DNA from: Thermospira aquatica
GTDB taxonomy: Bacteria; Spirochaetota; Brevinematia; Brevinematales; Thermospiraceae
DNA: 64,000 nt
Assembly: GCF_023525255.1 (NCBI RefSeq)
Contig: NZ_CP073355.1
Coordinates: 186,001 to 250,000, forward strand
Reading direction: 5' to 3'
Position 1 is the first letter of the stretch. Every line of letters starts with the position of its first letter. The position numbers and the translations under genes were made by a program. The notes under the pieces were generated by a model that had not been told where the DNA came from, ran no database searches, and saw only the letters and a list, made by a program, of their open reading frames with translations. Positions 1 through 10,100 of the stretch are shown piece after piece.

Positions 1-482
1 TTGGTATTTCCATAATGTTTCAAATACCTCTGGTAAACCTGAATCGCCTGGGGATACTTTTTTTGATTGAGATAGTACTCTCCTATCTTAAAAAGCCCAA
101 TGTTTGGTGCGTAGAGCACATTATTACCCAGATAGTTATTCACCTTTATGCCGAGATTACGGAGTTGTCCGGAAAACACTCGCAGCAGCCGTTTCATGAG
201 TTCCACATTGGTAGCCACATAGGTTTCAAATTCACTCGCCCGAAACTCGATGGTCACGCTGTCGGTAATCGCCTCAGCTACTTCACCACGCGTATGTCCG
301 ATAATAGCCGACTTGAGACCAAAAAACTCTCCAATCTGGACAGGTTTGTGAATTTTCTCCCCCGTTTCCGGTTCCGTAAAAGAAAGCTCTACTTCCCCTG
401 CTTTCAGAATATACAGGGTATCCCCAACCTCATGATCAAAGTAAATCACCGAGCCAGCACGGAACCGCTTTTCTACTGGCAT
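1..482 (-). CDS. cyclic nucleotide-binding domain protein with TPR tail (3' end outside window)
   Basis: Reading the minus strand from 482 gives an open frame to the window edge (about 160 codons, no stop), so the gene is truncated here. The first ~110 residues look like a cNMP-binding (CAP_ED/Crp-like effector) beta-roll: glycine-rich turns (VGDTLYILKAGEVEL), then a phosphate-cassette-like segment GEFFGLKSAIIGHTR. No DNA-binding domain is seen in the visible part. After it come a helical segment and a TPR-like motif (GEYYLNQKKYPQAIQVYQRYLK). Start chosen because GGAGG lies about 13 nt upstream inside the end of the amidohydrolase gene; the two genes overlap by 10 bp, so they are probably translationally coupled. 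The bound ligand is unknown. Confidence 0.75.
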   Translation of the reverse strand, partial: MPVEKRFRAGSVIYFDHEVGDTLYILKAGEVELSFTEPETGEKIHKPVQIGEFFGLKSAIIGHTRGEVAEAITDSVTIEFRASEFETYVATNVELMKRLLRVFSGQLRNLGIKVNNYLGNNVLYAPNIGLFKIGEYYLNQKKYPQAIQVYQRYLKHYGNT

Positions 483-1729
483 GATGACATTTCCTCCACC
501 AGCGTAATAGGAAAGAAGGGAAGCTTTTTCTGGAAACCCAGTTTACAACATATTTGCTGATAAAAATGAATAGGACGACCAACCAATATACGATCCTGCC
601 CCAGTATAGTAACCTGTTGGTAATGTTTTTTAAATGCACTGAAAAAGTCTAAAAATCTCCTCTCTCCATACAAAGGAACGCCGTCTCGTATCACCAGTCG
701 AACATCCCCGAGATCAGCATGGACAAGGGATTCGTACACATTGTGAGTACGTGAAGCCTTGATAACTGTAAACTGCGCCCTGTACCCCTCAGCAATCTGA
801 CCCTGATCAAAGAGACGAAGAACCCTGGCTGCGTTTACCGTTACCATCCTCACAAGAACAGCCGGATCAAGTTTCTCCCCATAGAGTTTCTCATACAGAC
901 TGGAAGCAAACTGCATCTCATCGAGAAGATGGAGCCCACCCGACATCGGTGAATCCGTGCCAAGCGTCACAGTGACACCCGCCTCAAGAAGCTTTTTGAC
1001 AGGGGCAGTGGTTTGAAACATGTAGTAGTTTGATGATGGACACCACACCAGATTTGCCTTTTGTCTCGCCAGGATCTGGACATCCTCATCGCTCAAAGAG
1101 ATCCCGTGAATCAGAACAGTGTACTCATCAAGAGCCCCCATTTCCATCAAAATATCTACCCCAAGCGTTGCCTCTTCATCGAAGCCTTCCTCAAGATGGG
1201 TAATAAAGGGGATATTTTTTTGTTTTGCTTCCGTATGTTCCACAGTAATTCCCCTTCCCCACCTGAGATCGTAGCTTGAGCACTCATGCTCCAGGGAATA
1301 CTGAGAAAGAACAAAAACCGGGAGGTTTTTGATAAGATCCTGATTCACCGCGTGAGGCATATGATCTGAGACAGATACGACGCCAGAGAGAAGATTTCTA
1401 TAAGCTCCTAAAATATAGAGGTCTTTATTGGAAAGCCGACTTCTCTCCTCATAAAGGGGATGACTCTTGAGATCATTATCCCAGGGATACCAATTGAGGT
1501 ACGGTCCCTTGCCTACCCTCGGGTAGTACGTGCCAAGAAGATGATCATGGGCATTAATAAGCCCGGGGAAAACAATATCCTCCTCCCCAAGCCGAAGAAC
1601 CATATCAACAGGCAATCTCTCTTTGCCCATATGGATAATCTTTTTGGTCTCGGTGTCGACAACAACCGCCACATCGTGCAGAATAAAATCAGGGGTAACA
1701 ATTGTCCCCCCTTCTATGGCATATTTCAT
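473..1729 (-). CDS. metal-dependent amidohydrolase (TRZ/ATZ-type deaminase/hydrolase)
   Basis: 418 aa. The fold signature is that of the amidohydrolase superfamily: an N-terminal composite beta-sandwich strand region (EGGTIVTP), the metal-binding HxH (H61, H63 in NAHDHLLG), H178 in ITHLEEG, H209 in LIHGISLSD, the WCPSSN segment near 230 and the metal Asp D259 in GTDSPMSGG. This set is typical of cytosine/guanine/S-adenosylhomocysteine-type deaminases and chlorohydrolases, but the substrate cannot be fixed from sequence. The ATG at 1729 has GAGGAG just upstream; the frame stays open 78 codons further upstream but without a comparable ribosome binding site. It is followed by, and overlaps, the cNMP-binding gene. 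Confidence 0.82.
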   Translation of the reverse strand: MKYAIEGGTIVTPDFILHDVAVVVDTETKKIIHMGKERLPVDMVLRLGEEDIVFPGLINAHDHLLGTYYPRVGKGPYLNWYPWDNDLKSHPLYEERSRLSNKDLYILGAYRNLLSGVVSVSDHMPHAVNQDLIKNLPVFVLSQYSLEHECSSYDLRWGRGITVEHTEAKQKNIPFITHLEEGFDEEATLGVDILMEMGALDEYTVLIHGISLSDEDVQILARQKANLVWCPSSNYYMFQTTAPVKKLLEAGVTVTLGTDSPMSGGLHLLDEMQFASSLYEKLYGEKLDPAVLVRMVTVNAARVLRLFDQGQIAEGYRAQFTVIKASRTHNVYESLVHADLGDVRLVIRDGVPLYGERRFLDFFSAFKKHYQQVTILGQDRILVGRPIHFYQQICCKLGFQKKLPFFPITLVEEMSSCQ

Positions 1730-1897
1730 GAACTCCTCTTCGTTTTCTTCTACCATATTTTCGGAAAAAAAAGAGTATAACTTGAAATCTTCTTTATAAA
1801 AAGCATCAAAAGATTCTCTAAAAAAGATATTTCTTAACTTGAGTTTTTCTGTAGCATTTTCCGAAAATAATGATACCGCTCCCACAAAGGAGAAAAA

Positions 1898-4168
1898 ATG
1901 AAAAGATTTTTCTTCGTCTGGATATTTCTCCCCCTTCTTATCTACGCCACACCCTCCATACACGTGATCACCAACGCCGTCTTTCGAGTCACAAAGGGAA
2001 ATCCTGTAGGGGCTGAAAAACCTGATTTTGATGATACCTCCTGGATAAAAACAAGCCTTCCCACCAACCTCAGAACACTTTTAGGAGAAGCTGAGGATTA
2101 CTGGATCCGTTTCGATCTTTTTATCCCGGAAAACTATGATAAACCCTGGGCTGTTTGTTCCGGCTACATCTACGCCTCAGATGCTTTTTATCTCAATGGA
2201 AGTCTCGTCGATAGCCACGGCATCTTTCCCCAACTGGAAAATAGTCATGATGCCATACGATTCTACCCTCTTTTCAATCTTCTGCCTGGAAAAACCAATA
2301 TCCTTGCCTGGCATGTGAAAGGAAGTCACCTGGAATACACCGGGATCTATCTCTACCCAGTTCAAATAGGCAACTACTTTGAACTTTTCTGGAAAGTTTA
2401 CTCAATGGATATAGTGAGTATTGGATTTCTTCTTATTTATCTTTTCATCAGTTTGTACCTTTTTCTCTTCTTTGTAAAACGTCCAGGTGAGAAGGATTAT
2501 CTTGTTTTTAGTCTGTTTATCTTATCTCTTGCTGTGTATTCACTTACGAGAACCCAGGTGAAATTTTTTATAAGTCGGGAATATGCGCTATGGAAACAGA
2601 TTGAGTATCTTACGTATTTTCTGATTGTGCCCCTTTTTCTTTTGTTTATCAGGTTATTTTTTAAAGATCAGCGAAAGGTGGGAAAGATTCTTCAGATTCT
2701 TACCTTTTTCATGGCTTTACCGGGCTATGGGTTTGCCTTCACATCAGCATGGTCTCAAATAGCAAATTACAATTATAATATTTACCAGCCAACCATGTTT
2801 TTGTCCTCGGTAGTGTATATTATCTATCTTCTCATACGTAACGCGAAAACCAATAAAGAGGCCAGACTGTTTCTTGGTGGTTTTGGCTTTTTGCTTGTGT
2901 CAATTATCTATGATATTCTTGTTGCCCGTGGATTTATCTCCTCTCAACCGATTACAGCGTTTACCTTTTTTGGATTTATCGTGTTTTTTGCTTTAGTATT
3001 AGCGGGAAGATTCGTAAATCTCTACCAGCAACTTGAGGAACTCAATCAACATCTGGAACAAAAGGTGCGAGATCGTACTCGAGAGCTTCAAGAAAGTAAC
3101 GAGCAACTTCTTATGGCCCAGAAACAGATTCGATTCGAACTTGAACTCGCCCAGCGTATCCAGCGATCAATGATGCCACAACAGTTTGATACACTCCATC
3201 CTCTGCTTCTCCACGGCACCTACCTTCCCATGGAAGAGCTTGGTGGCGATTTTTATGATATCTTTAAAACTGAAAACCGTTACCTCCATGTTCTGATTGC
3301 GGATGTATCAGGACATGGCGTTCCCTCCGCACTCATCGCCATGATGGCTAAGGCTTTTGTCAACTACTATAGCGAACAAAGCCACGACCCTTCCTACATT
3401 GTTGCTCACACCAACCGGGATCTATGCCGCCAGCTTGTCGATGTTGAGAATTATATTACCCTCTTTTACGCCGTGATAGACCTTGAAACCAATCTCTGTC
3501 ACTATGTCAATGCCGGTCATGTAAATATCTTCCATGTTACAAAAGAGGGTAAGATAACAAAACTCTCAGCTCAAACACCCTTCCTTGGAAAATTCGAAGA
3601 ACTTAATTTCTCCAGTACAGCCATTACCCTCAGTCCGGAAGATAAGCTTGTACTCTATACCGACGGGATCACAGAAACCAGAAATCCAGAGAATAATCTC
3701 TTTGGAGAGGGAGCTTTTATAGACCTACTTTCTCAGAATGCTGACAAAACCCCTTCAGAACTCACGCATATCCTTTTAAATAAACTTGATGAATTTCGTC
3801 AGGATATTCCCTATGGAGACGATATCACTCTCTTGATTGTGCAGTCTTGCGAACCTGGATCACATAAGAAAAACTTTACCCGTGATATATCTGAAGCAAG
3901 CAAGCTTTATGAAAAAGCCCTCCAGAGTTACAAAGAACAACAATTTCAAGAAACTGAAAAACTCCTGGGTCTTCTTCTCGAGCATACAGACCTCCCACCT
4001 GAAGATATATACCGGGTATCTATCCTGGCAGGAAACCTCGCTTCCCAACAAGGAAAGTGGGAAAAAGCCTACCAGGCATGGAAAAAGGCTCTCGAGATTC
4101 ACCCTGAGAATGAAAAAATCAGGGAAAACATCAAGGCTCTCGAAAGAAAATTGGGTAAAAAATCTTAA
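1898..4168 (+). CDS. 7TM receptor-linked SpoIIE/PP2C-type phosphatase with C-terminal TPRs
   Basis: 756 aa. A signal peptide (MKRFFFVWIFLPLLIYA) is followed by an extracytoplasmic beta-sandwich region (residues ~25-160; FDDTSWIKTSLP, YWIRFDLFIP) like the 7TMR-DISM sensor class. About seven hydrophobic helices span ~167-371. A coiled coil (~380-430, EQKVRDRTRELQESNEQLL, AQRIQRSMMP) leads to a SpoIIE/PP2C phosphatase domain with its metal Asp motifs: GGDFYD (~448), ADVSGHG (~468), LYTDGITE (~587) and YGDDIT (~640). The last ~85 residues contain TPR-like repeats (GKWEKAYQAWKKALEIHPEN). By family knowledge it senses an external ligand and dephosphorylates a partner, often an anti-sigma-factor antagonist; no such partner is adjacent. 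The ATG is preceded by AAAGGAGAAAAA. Confidence 0.88.
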   Translation: MKRFFFVWIFLPLLIYATPSIHVITNAVFRVTKGNPVGAEKPDFDDTSWIKTSLPTNLRTLLGEAEDYWIRFDLFIPENYDKPWAVCSGYIYASDAFYLNGSLVDSHGIFPQLENSHDAIRFYPLFNLLPGKTNILAWHVKGSHLEYTGIYLYPVQIGNYFELFWKVYSMDIVSIGFLLIYLFISLYLFLFFVKRPGEKDYLVFSLFILSLAVYSLTRTQVKFFISREYALWKQIEYLTYFLIVPLFLLFIRLFFKDQRKVGKILQILTFFMALPGYGFAFTSAWSQIANYNYNIYQPTMFLSSVVYIIYLLIRNAKTNKEARLFLGGFGFLLVSIIYDILVARGFISSQPITAFTFFGFIVFFALVLAGRFVNLYQQLEELNQHLEQKVRDRTRELQESNEQLLMAQKQIRFELELAQRIQRSMMPQQFDTLHPLLLHGTYLPMEELGGDFYDIFKTENRYLHVLIADVSGHGVPSALIAMMAKAFVNYYSEQSHDPSYIVAHTNRDLCRQLVDVENYITLFYAVIDLETNLCHYVNAGHVNIFHVTKEGKITKLSAQTPFLGKFEELNFSSTAITLSPEDKLVLYTDGITETRNPENNLFGEGAFIDLLSQNADKTPSELTHILLNKLDEFRQDIPYGDDITLLIVQSCEPGSHKKNFTRDISEASKLYEKALQSYKEQQFQETEKLLGLLLEHTDLPPEDIYRVSILAGNLASQQGKWEKAYQAWKKALEIHPENEKIRENIKALERKLGKKS

Positions 4169-4186
4169 CAACAAAAGGAGGCTTCT

Positions 4187-4381
4187 ATGAATTCTAGTGT
4201 AATGGTTTTGATTGGTGGTGCGGTGGTAGGTGTATTGTTTCTCATAGTGCTTCTCATGGGACTTCGAATTCTCCCCGGTGGCCTCGTCTGGCACAAAAGG
4301 TTGGGAATCCTGACCATGATTCTCGCGGTGTTGCACGCAATAGGAGGGATTCTCAATTTTCTTGGCCTCCTGCCTTTTTAG
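4187..4381 (+). CDS. small two-helix membrane protein, unknown function
   Basis: 64 aa, almost entirely hydrophobic, with two predicted transmembrane segments (residues ~5-27 and ~38-60) joined by a short basic loop (WHKR). I do not recognise a family. It is likely real: a perfect AAGGAGG sits 6 nt before the ATG, and it is packed between the phosphatase gene (18 bp gap) and the hydrolase gene (3 bp gap), so it is part of the same transcription unit. Confidence 0.65.
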   Translation: MNSSVMVLIGGAVVGVLFLIVLLMGLRILPGGLVWHKRLGILTMILAVLHAIGGILNFLGLLPF

Positions 4382-4384
4382 AAA

Positions 4385-5650
4385 ATGCGCTACCATATCT
4401 GGCTTCTCAACGCCTCTGAGTCTCTTTTCTCTCCCCCTCCTATTCGTAAAAAAATAGAGAAGATTTTGTCAAAAGAAGTAATTTGGGAAACGAGAAACCT
4501 CAAAGAGAAGACCGTTTCCAATCTGTTACCCGATGAAGAATACTTTGTTCCCATAGCGGTAAAATGTCTGGGCAAAAACTGGAAGCCATCAGATGAAATG
4601 ACCAGAGAAGGGCAAAAAATTGTCCAGGAAATGCAGAGGTTGTATTTTGATCATTGGAATCTCCCTCCCTGGGAAAGCTTCTGGGATGGTTCCAGCTCTT
4701 TTCGAAACATGCAAACAGAAAAAGGAGAGGGATACTACGATATTCTCCGCAAACGACATAAAAATGGGGATAAACATATTCTCATCGGTTATAGCCAGGG
4801 TGGTGTCGTGGCACGATTTCTAGCCTTCCTCGATGAGTATATCTATGGCAACAACCTTATCGACACGGTGATCACGATTGCTTCCCCTCTTCAAGGTTCC
4901 CCTCTTGCAGATCCCTTTCATCGAGAAACTGTTACCGACGCCATTATCAAGATACTTTTAAGTATGCTTTCTTTCTATGAATCCTATGATGAAACCCCGG
5001 GTTACAAAGGAGTGCTGAAATTTCTGTCGAGGATTGACTTCGAGGACATTTACCGCCTTCTTTCACTCTGGATTGAGGATAGTCTCAGACTCGCAGAGAT
5101 TTCTCCCTACTATACCACCATTGCTTCCTATCTCAGCACCTTTCGAAAATGGCTCTCCGGTCTCACAGGAAACCGTGAAAGCGCCTTCTGGGAACTCTCT
5201 CCGTCCAGACTGCTCAGTCCCTTTTCAGTATTGGGGCTCATTCAGAGGCCCGTCAAGGCAAAAACCGCTTCAATCATTACAGGTAATCACTCTCTCCAGG
5301 AAATCGCAAGAGATTACCTCGTGCTCACGCGGGGACGATGGATACGGCTGCTGTGGGGTATTATGAAAGGATGGCTTCTCTCTCAAAAAGTTGGCGGTCA
5401 AACTCTGTATCAAAACATCCAAATCATGCAACATATCTATGACCGGGAAATCATGGCCATCGGAGAAAAGGAAGACCATGACTTCATGGTACCCTCAAAA
5501 CGACAAACAATAGAGGAAAAACCATCCCTTGGTTGTTTTTTCATCCCGGAAGCAAGCCACCTCAGCGGCAAGGATCCCTTCTCTCCTGGTGGGAAAAAGA
5601 TTGTTTCTTCGGTGATCAACGCACTCAAGAAAACCATATGCCTACCGTGA
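4385..5650 (+). CDS. alpha/beta-hydrolase, lipase/PGAP1-like
   Basis: 421 aa. The nucleophile elbow GYSQGGVVARF (Ser near residue 138) after a hydrophobic strand (KHILIG), followed by TVITIASPLQGSPLAD, is typical of triacylglycerol lipase/PGAP1-like alpha/beta hydrolases. A late EASHLSG segment may supply the catalytic His. No signal peptide is seen, so it is probably cytoplasmic or peripheral. There is no strong ribosome binding site; the start lies 3 bp after the upstream stop, suggesting translational coupling. Its last 13 bp overlap the next gene. The substrate is unknown. Confidence 0.75.
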   Translation: MRYHIWLLNASESLFSPPPIRKKIEKILSKEVIWETRNLKEKTVSNLLPDEEYFVPIAVKCLGKNWKPSDEMTREGQKIVQEMQRLYFDHWNLPPWESFWDGSSSFRNMQTEKGEGYYDILRKRHKNGDKHILIGYSQGGVVARFLAFLDEYIYGNNLIDTVITIASPLQGSPLADPFHRETVTDAIIKILLSMLSFYESYDETPGYKGVLKFLSRIDFEDIYRLLSLWIEDSLRLAEISPYYTTIASYLSTFRKWLSGLTGNRESAFWELSPSRLLSPFSVLGLIQRPVKAKTASIITGNHSLQEIARDYLVLTRGRWIRLLWGIMKGWLLSQKVGGQTLYQNIQIMQHIYDREIMAIGEKEDHDFMVPSKRQTIEEKPSLGCFFIPEASHLSGKDPFSPGGKKIVSSVINALKKTICLP

Positions 5651-6366
5651 ACATCCGACTCTACAGCTTTCTTGCCAGGATAGCGAAAGCAAAAGAGTTT
5701 TCTCTCACCTTTGACGTCATGCCTACCGTGAAACATCTCGTAGAACATCTGGGTATTCCTCATACCGAAGTGGATCTTATTGTTGCTGATGGGAATCTCG
5801 TGCCCTGGACATATATCCCACAAGACGGTGAAAGGATAAGTTTTTATCCTCTCTGGCATACGTTACCTGTTCCTCATCTTCAAAAACCACCACCAGAGAT
5901 CCGTTTTGTGGTAGATGTTAACCTGGGAAAGCTTGCAAAACTTCTCCGAATTCTTGGTTTTGACACGCTGTACCAGAATACCTTTTCAGATGAAGAGATT
6001 CTTGCCATCGGCACACAACAAAACCGTATCATCCTCACTCGAGACAAACTCCTCCTCTGTCATCATAAAATTCTCTACGGCCATTGGGTTATGGCAGAAC
6101 ACCCTTACGACCAGGCAAATGAAGTCATCGAACGCTACAATCTCTACGATATCATCCAACCCCTCTCCCGATGCCTGATATGTAACACCCTTCTCCTCCC
6201 TATTGCTAAATCAGAGATTGAACAACACCTTCCGCCGAGGGTAAAAACCTGGTGTGAAGAGTTTTTCTTCTGCCCTACCTGTGATCGCATCTACTGGAAG
6301 GGAAGTCACTATGAACATATGATGCAATGGATACAAAACCTGAAAAAAGAAAAAAACAAGGCATGA
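5638..6366 (+). CDS. Mut7-C RNase domain protein with N-terminal ubiquitin-like domain
   Basis: 242 aa. The first ~80 residues resemble a ThiS/MoaD-like beta-grasp domain (VNIRLYSFLARIAKAKEF, ending FYPLWHT), the arrangement known as Mut7-C ubiquitin. Next comes a PIN-like Mut7-C domain (RFVVDVNLGKLAKLLRILGFDTLYQN, with acidic residues; ILTRDKLLL) and a zinc ribbon (CLICN...CPTCDRIYWKGSHYEHM). Mut7-C proteins are predicted ribonucleases. I placed the start at 5638, where MPTVNIRLY begins the beta-grasp fold, although the frame is open further upstream inside the hydrolase gene. It overlaps that gene by 13 bp. Confidence 0.82.
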   Translation: MPTVNIRLYSFLARIAKAKEFSLTFDVMPTVKHLVEHLGIPHTEVDLIVADGNLVPWTYIPQDGERISFYPLWHTLPVPHLQKPPPEIRFVVDVNLGKLAKLLRILGFDTLYQNTFSDEEILAIGTQQNRIILTRDKLLLCHHKILYGHWVMAEHPYDQANEVIERYNLYDIIQPLSRCLICNTLLLPIAKSEIEQHLPPRVKTWCEEFFFCPTCDRIYWKGSHYEHMMQWIQNLKKEKNKA

Positions 6367-6435
6367 ACAAACGAAAAAAACAGTGATCTACCACTACCCA
6401 ATGGCCGGTTTTTTATCTTTTTTGCACCGTTTTCC

Positions 6436-6463
6436 TTGACTTTTCTCCCTTTTTTTGTATAAT
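6436..6463 (+). promoter_or_regulatory. sigma70-type promoter of the kinase/SpoIIE gene
   Basis: TTGACT (6436-6441), a 16-bp spacer and TATAAT (6458-6463), 25 bp before the ATG at 6488. It implies a short leader and independent transcription of the kinase gene. Confidence 0.8.
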
Positions 6464-6487
6464 ATAGCTGTAAAAAAGGGGGGACAC

Positions 6488-7135
6488 ATGCGGCCACTGG
6501 AACCTCTTTCCAGAGACCATGAGATTATCTCTCTCATCACCGAAACCGAACGATCTCGGGTTCTTCTTGCAAGACGCAAATCTGATAACCTTGAGGTAGT
6601 CGTCAAGTCCCTCCGTTCCAACATCAATAAACCAGAAGATTTTCTTCGTATTCGCCGAGAATACGGGATGCTTATGGAGCTTGCTATTGATGGTGTGGTC
6701 AAAATCTATGACCTCATGGAACTCGATGGATCTCCGGCTCTGGTACTGGAATATTTCAAGGGGATAACTCTCCAACAATTCCTCGAAAAATACAAAGATG
6801 GTCTTTCTTTAAAGACATTTTTTCCTATCGCCATGCACATTGTTTCTACTCTTTCAGAAGTCCACAAAAGGGGAATTCTCCATCTTGATATTAAACCCAG
6901 TAATATCCTCATCGCCAAAAACCGGGTCTGTCTTACTGACTTTGGTATTTCTCGTCAAATAAGTGGTGAAAATCTTTTCCTCCTTGAGGGAACGCTTCCC
7001 TACATGGCTCCCGAGCAGACAGGGAAGACCTCCTTTCCCATTGATCGGAGAAGTGATTTGTATTCGCTTGGAGTGGTATTTTACGAGATGATTTCTGGAA
7101 CTCCTGTCCCCAGGCTCTCTCTGACGTGGTTATGA
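6488..7135 (+). pseudogene. N-terminal fragment of Ser/Thr kinase-ATPase-GAF-SpoIIE protein (truncated by internal deletion)
   Basis: 215 aa of a protein kinase domain: VVVKSL (ATP-binding Lys), HLDIKPSNIL (catalytic loop HxDxKxxN), LTDFGISR (DFG), GTLPYMAPEQTG (APE) and DRRSDLYSLGVVFYEMISGTP. The homologous sequence resumes in a different frame directly afterwards (PQALSDVVMKLLEKDPEKRY), so roughly 30 residues normally found between GTP and PQALSDV are missing and the frame is shifted at about 7110-7120. This frame stops at 7135. Start chosen at 6488 behind a GGGGGG Shine-Dalgarno, just after a strong promoter. Either a disrupted gene or an assembly error; the remaining protein is encoded by the following entry. 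Confidence 0.75.
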
Positions 7136-10100
7136 AACTCCTTGAAAAAGACCCTGAAAAACGTTATCAAAATGCCAGTGGACTTCTCTACGATCTGCAT
7201 ACTCTCTATCAAGCCTTTCAGCAAGGCAAACAACTTTCCGCCTTTACACCAGGAACAAAAGACTTTTCTCCGGAAATCAGGTTTTCCCGCAGCTGGTATG
7301 GGAGAGAAAATGCCAAAAACGAACTCTCGGAAATCATTCGCCGGGCTATTCTCGGAAGTCTTCAAAATGTTGTACTCATAGGAGAAAAAGGTATTGGTAA
7401 AACCTTACTCATCAATACCGTTACCAACGAGTTCCAGAATCGAGAAATGTGGCATATTCGTCTTACGTTTAGTGAGGAACGAAAAACAACCTCCTACCAT
7501 GGTATACGTCAGTTTCTTTATGATACGGTTCAACAGATGTATCTGCTCCCCTTTTCTGAACAAAAGCGAATCAAAGATGCCTGGGAAGGAAAACTGAAAA
7601 AACAGGGAAAAGTTCTCACAAGCTTTTTCCCTGAGATGGAAAAACTATTTCCCGCGGACGAAGAAGTAGAAACCCTCGACCAGGAGGCCACACAAAAAAG
7701 ACTCTTCTACCTGTTCTCTGAGTTTGTCGCACTCCTCGTCTCCAAAAAACATCCCATGGTACTTGTGCTTGATCATATCCAGTGGGCGGACAAAGAAAGT
7801 CAAAAACTGTTTGCTCACCTCTGTCGTCAAAATCTCTCATATGTATGTATTATTACCGTTTTTCAGGGAAATGAAGCCGATTGGCAAAATTTCTCAGGGC
7901 TTTTAGAAGATGTCACCTATCGTACTCTTGTACTTCAACCATGGGAAGAATCACACCTTACCCACTATCTTTCCTCCCTTCTTCAGCAACCAGAAACGAG
8001 CGTCCAATCTTTAGCCCATCTTCTTTTCGAAAAAACAGAAGGCAACCCCGCCCAACTGGAAAAACTTCTGGAAAAACTCAGGGAAACAGACCTCCTTTTT
8101 CTCGACGGATACAAGGGATGGAAATGGAATGAACAAGAAATTGCCGGATTCCAGTTACAGGATGAAAACACAGGATTAGAAAAACTTCTCTCCTCGCTGG
8201 ATGAGGATACGCGGCGAACGCTGGTTATTGCCTGCGTTCTTGGAAACCGCTTCCCCATGTCTCTTTTTGAAGAAATTATTGGTATTTCAGAAGAAGAAAC
8301 AGTTTCGATTCTTTTTCCCCTTTTTGATAAACGCCTTCTCTCCATTAAAGACAACATGATCTACTGGAACCATCCCTCAACAAGAGAGGGATTGTACCAT
8401 TCCCTTCAAGAAAATGAAAAATCCTCAGCCCATGCTCTTGTTGCAAACTATTTTTTCCAACAACCTTTTGAAAACTATGCGGACAAGCTGTATTACGTTT
8501 TTGACCATGTCATCAAAGGTCTTTCTCAGTTCTCGACAGAAAAAGAACGAGAGCGTGTTCTCTTTCTCACTCACAAGGTCATTGAACAAAATAAGCAATC
8601 CGGAGCCTTCACCGCCATCTACGAGGTACTTTCTCTTATTTTATCAGAGTTTTCTCTCGATACGAAGAGCGAATTTTTTCTCCCTCTCTATGAGGCATAC
8701 GCCGAATCTGCTTACTATACAGCTAACTACGAAACTCTTGAAAAGCTTCTCCTCTTCCTCAAAGAAAAAGGATACGATGAAATGGTCTGTTTTGATCTGT
8801 GGATTCTCTTGATGAAAGCCCTGGGAAGTGAAGAGCAATACGAAAAAGCTACAGCACTTTTTTATAATCTTGTAAGTCTCCTCTCCCTTCCTCTTCCCAA
8901 ACATGTTTCTCTCACTAGGGCACTTCCCCTCCTGCTGGAAATGCTCTGGCGCATGCAAAACCTCTCTGAAACCCAGATCAGAAATCTCCCTCAAAATACC
9001 CATCCCCTTATAGAAAAACAGGCCAAACTTCTCTTTTCCTTTTCTCCATTTGCCTTTTTTTCCTCTCCTCTTTTGAATGTTTTTATCAATCTCCTGGGAA
9101 CAAAACTCTCCCTTCGTTATGGACTTGTTTCACAAACACCGTTCTTTTTTATCTCCTGTGGTATTATCACGGCAGGATTGGGAAACAAAAAACTCGGCAA
9201 TACCCTAGCAGATAAAGGACTCTATCTCATAGAAAAAATGGATTACAACACCAATGCTCCTGAGAACTATTTTATCTACTATTCTTTTCTCTATTTCTGG
9301 GTTCATCCGCAGCATGAAATCCCTGAGAGACTGTCAAAGGTGTATGATGCCACCATCGCAAAAGGTGACACCGAATTTGCTGCGTATGCCCTGATGGTGA
9401 TGAATCTTCATTTTTGGCAAATACACTCTCTTCTCCCCATCGCTCGAGAATACATGCGGCAAAACGTTCAAACAATTCACGGTCTCGGACAAAAATCCCA
9501 GGAGATTGTCTCAAGACTGTGCCTCCAACTCGTTGACAATCTTATTCAACCCTCTGAAGATCCCACACTTCTTGAGGGAGAGTGGTACCAGGAAAGCATT
9601 CAAAGACCCATCCATGAAAAGGAACACGACTTTTTTGCCCTTCGCTATCTTATACTCTACAAAATTATTCTCAGTTATCTGTTTGAAAAGTATGAAATCG
9701 CTTACCGTCTTGTCCCTTCTCTCCCTCATTTTGACCCTGCTAGCCAGTCAAGTCCGGCGTATTTTCTTTTTCAGCTTTTTAGGGGTCTTACGGCTGCCAG
9801 ACTTTTTAGCAACTCGGTAGGAAAAAGTAAAAAACAAGAGTTCTCTCGTCTTCTGAGAGAAGCTATCCAGAACTACGGCAAATGGGCCCGACTCTCTGAG
9901 CAAAACTTTTCTGCAGGACTTTTTCTCTTAAAAGCAGAGCTTGCACGTATTACGCGCAAAAACTGGCAAGCCATACACTTCTATGGAAAAGCTATTGAAA
10001 GTGCACGTACCCACAACTATCGCCTCTACGAAGCTCTTGGATTTGAACTAAGGGCAAAGTTCTGGGAAAGCCAGGGGGAAAAGCTCCTCGCCGATCAGGA

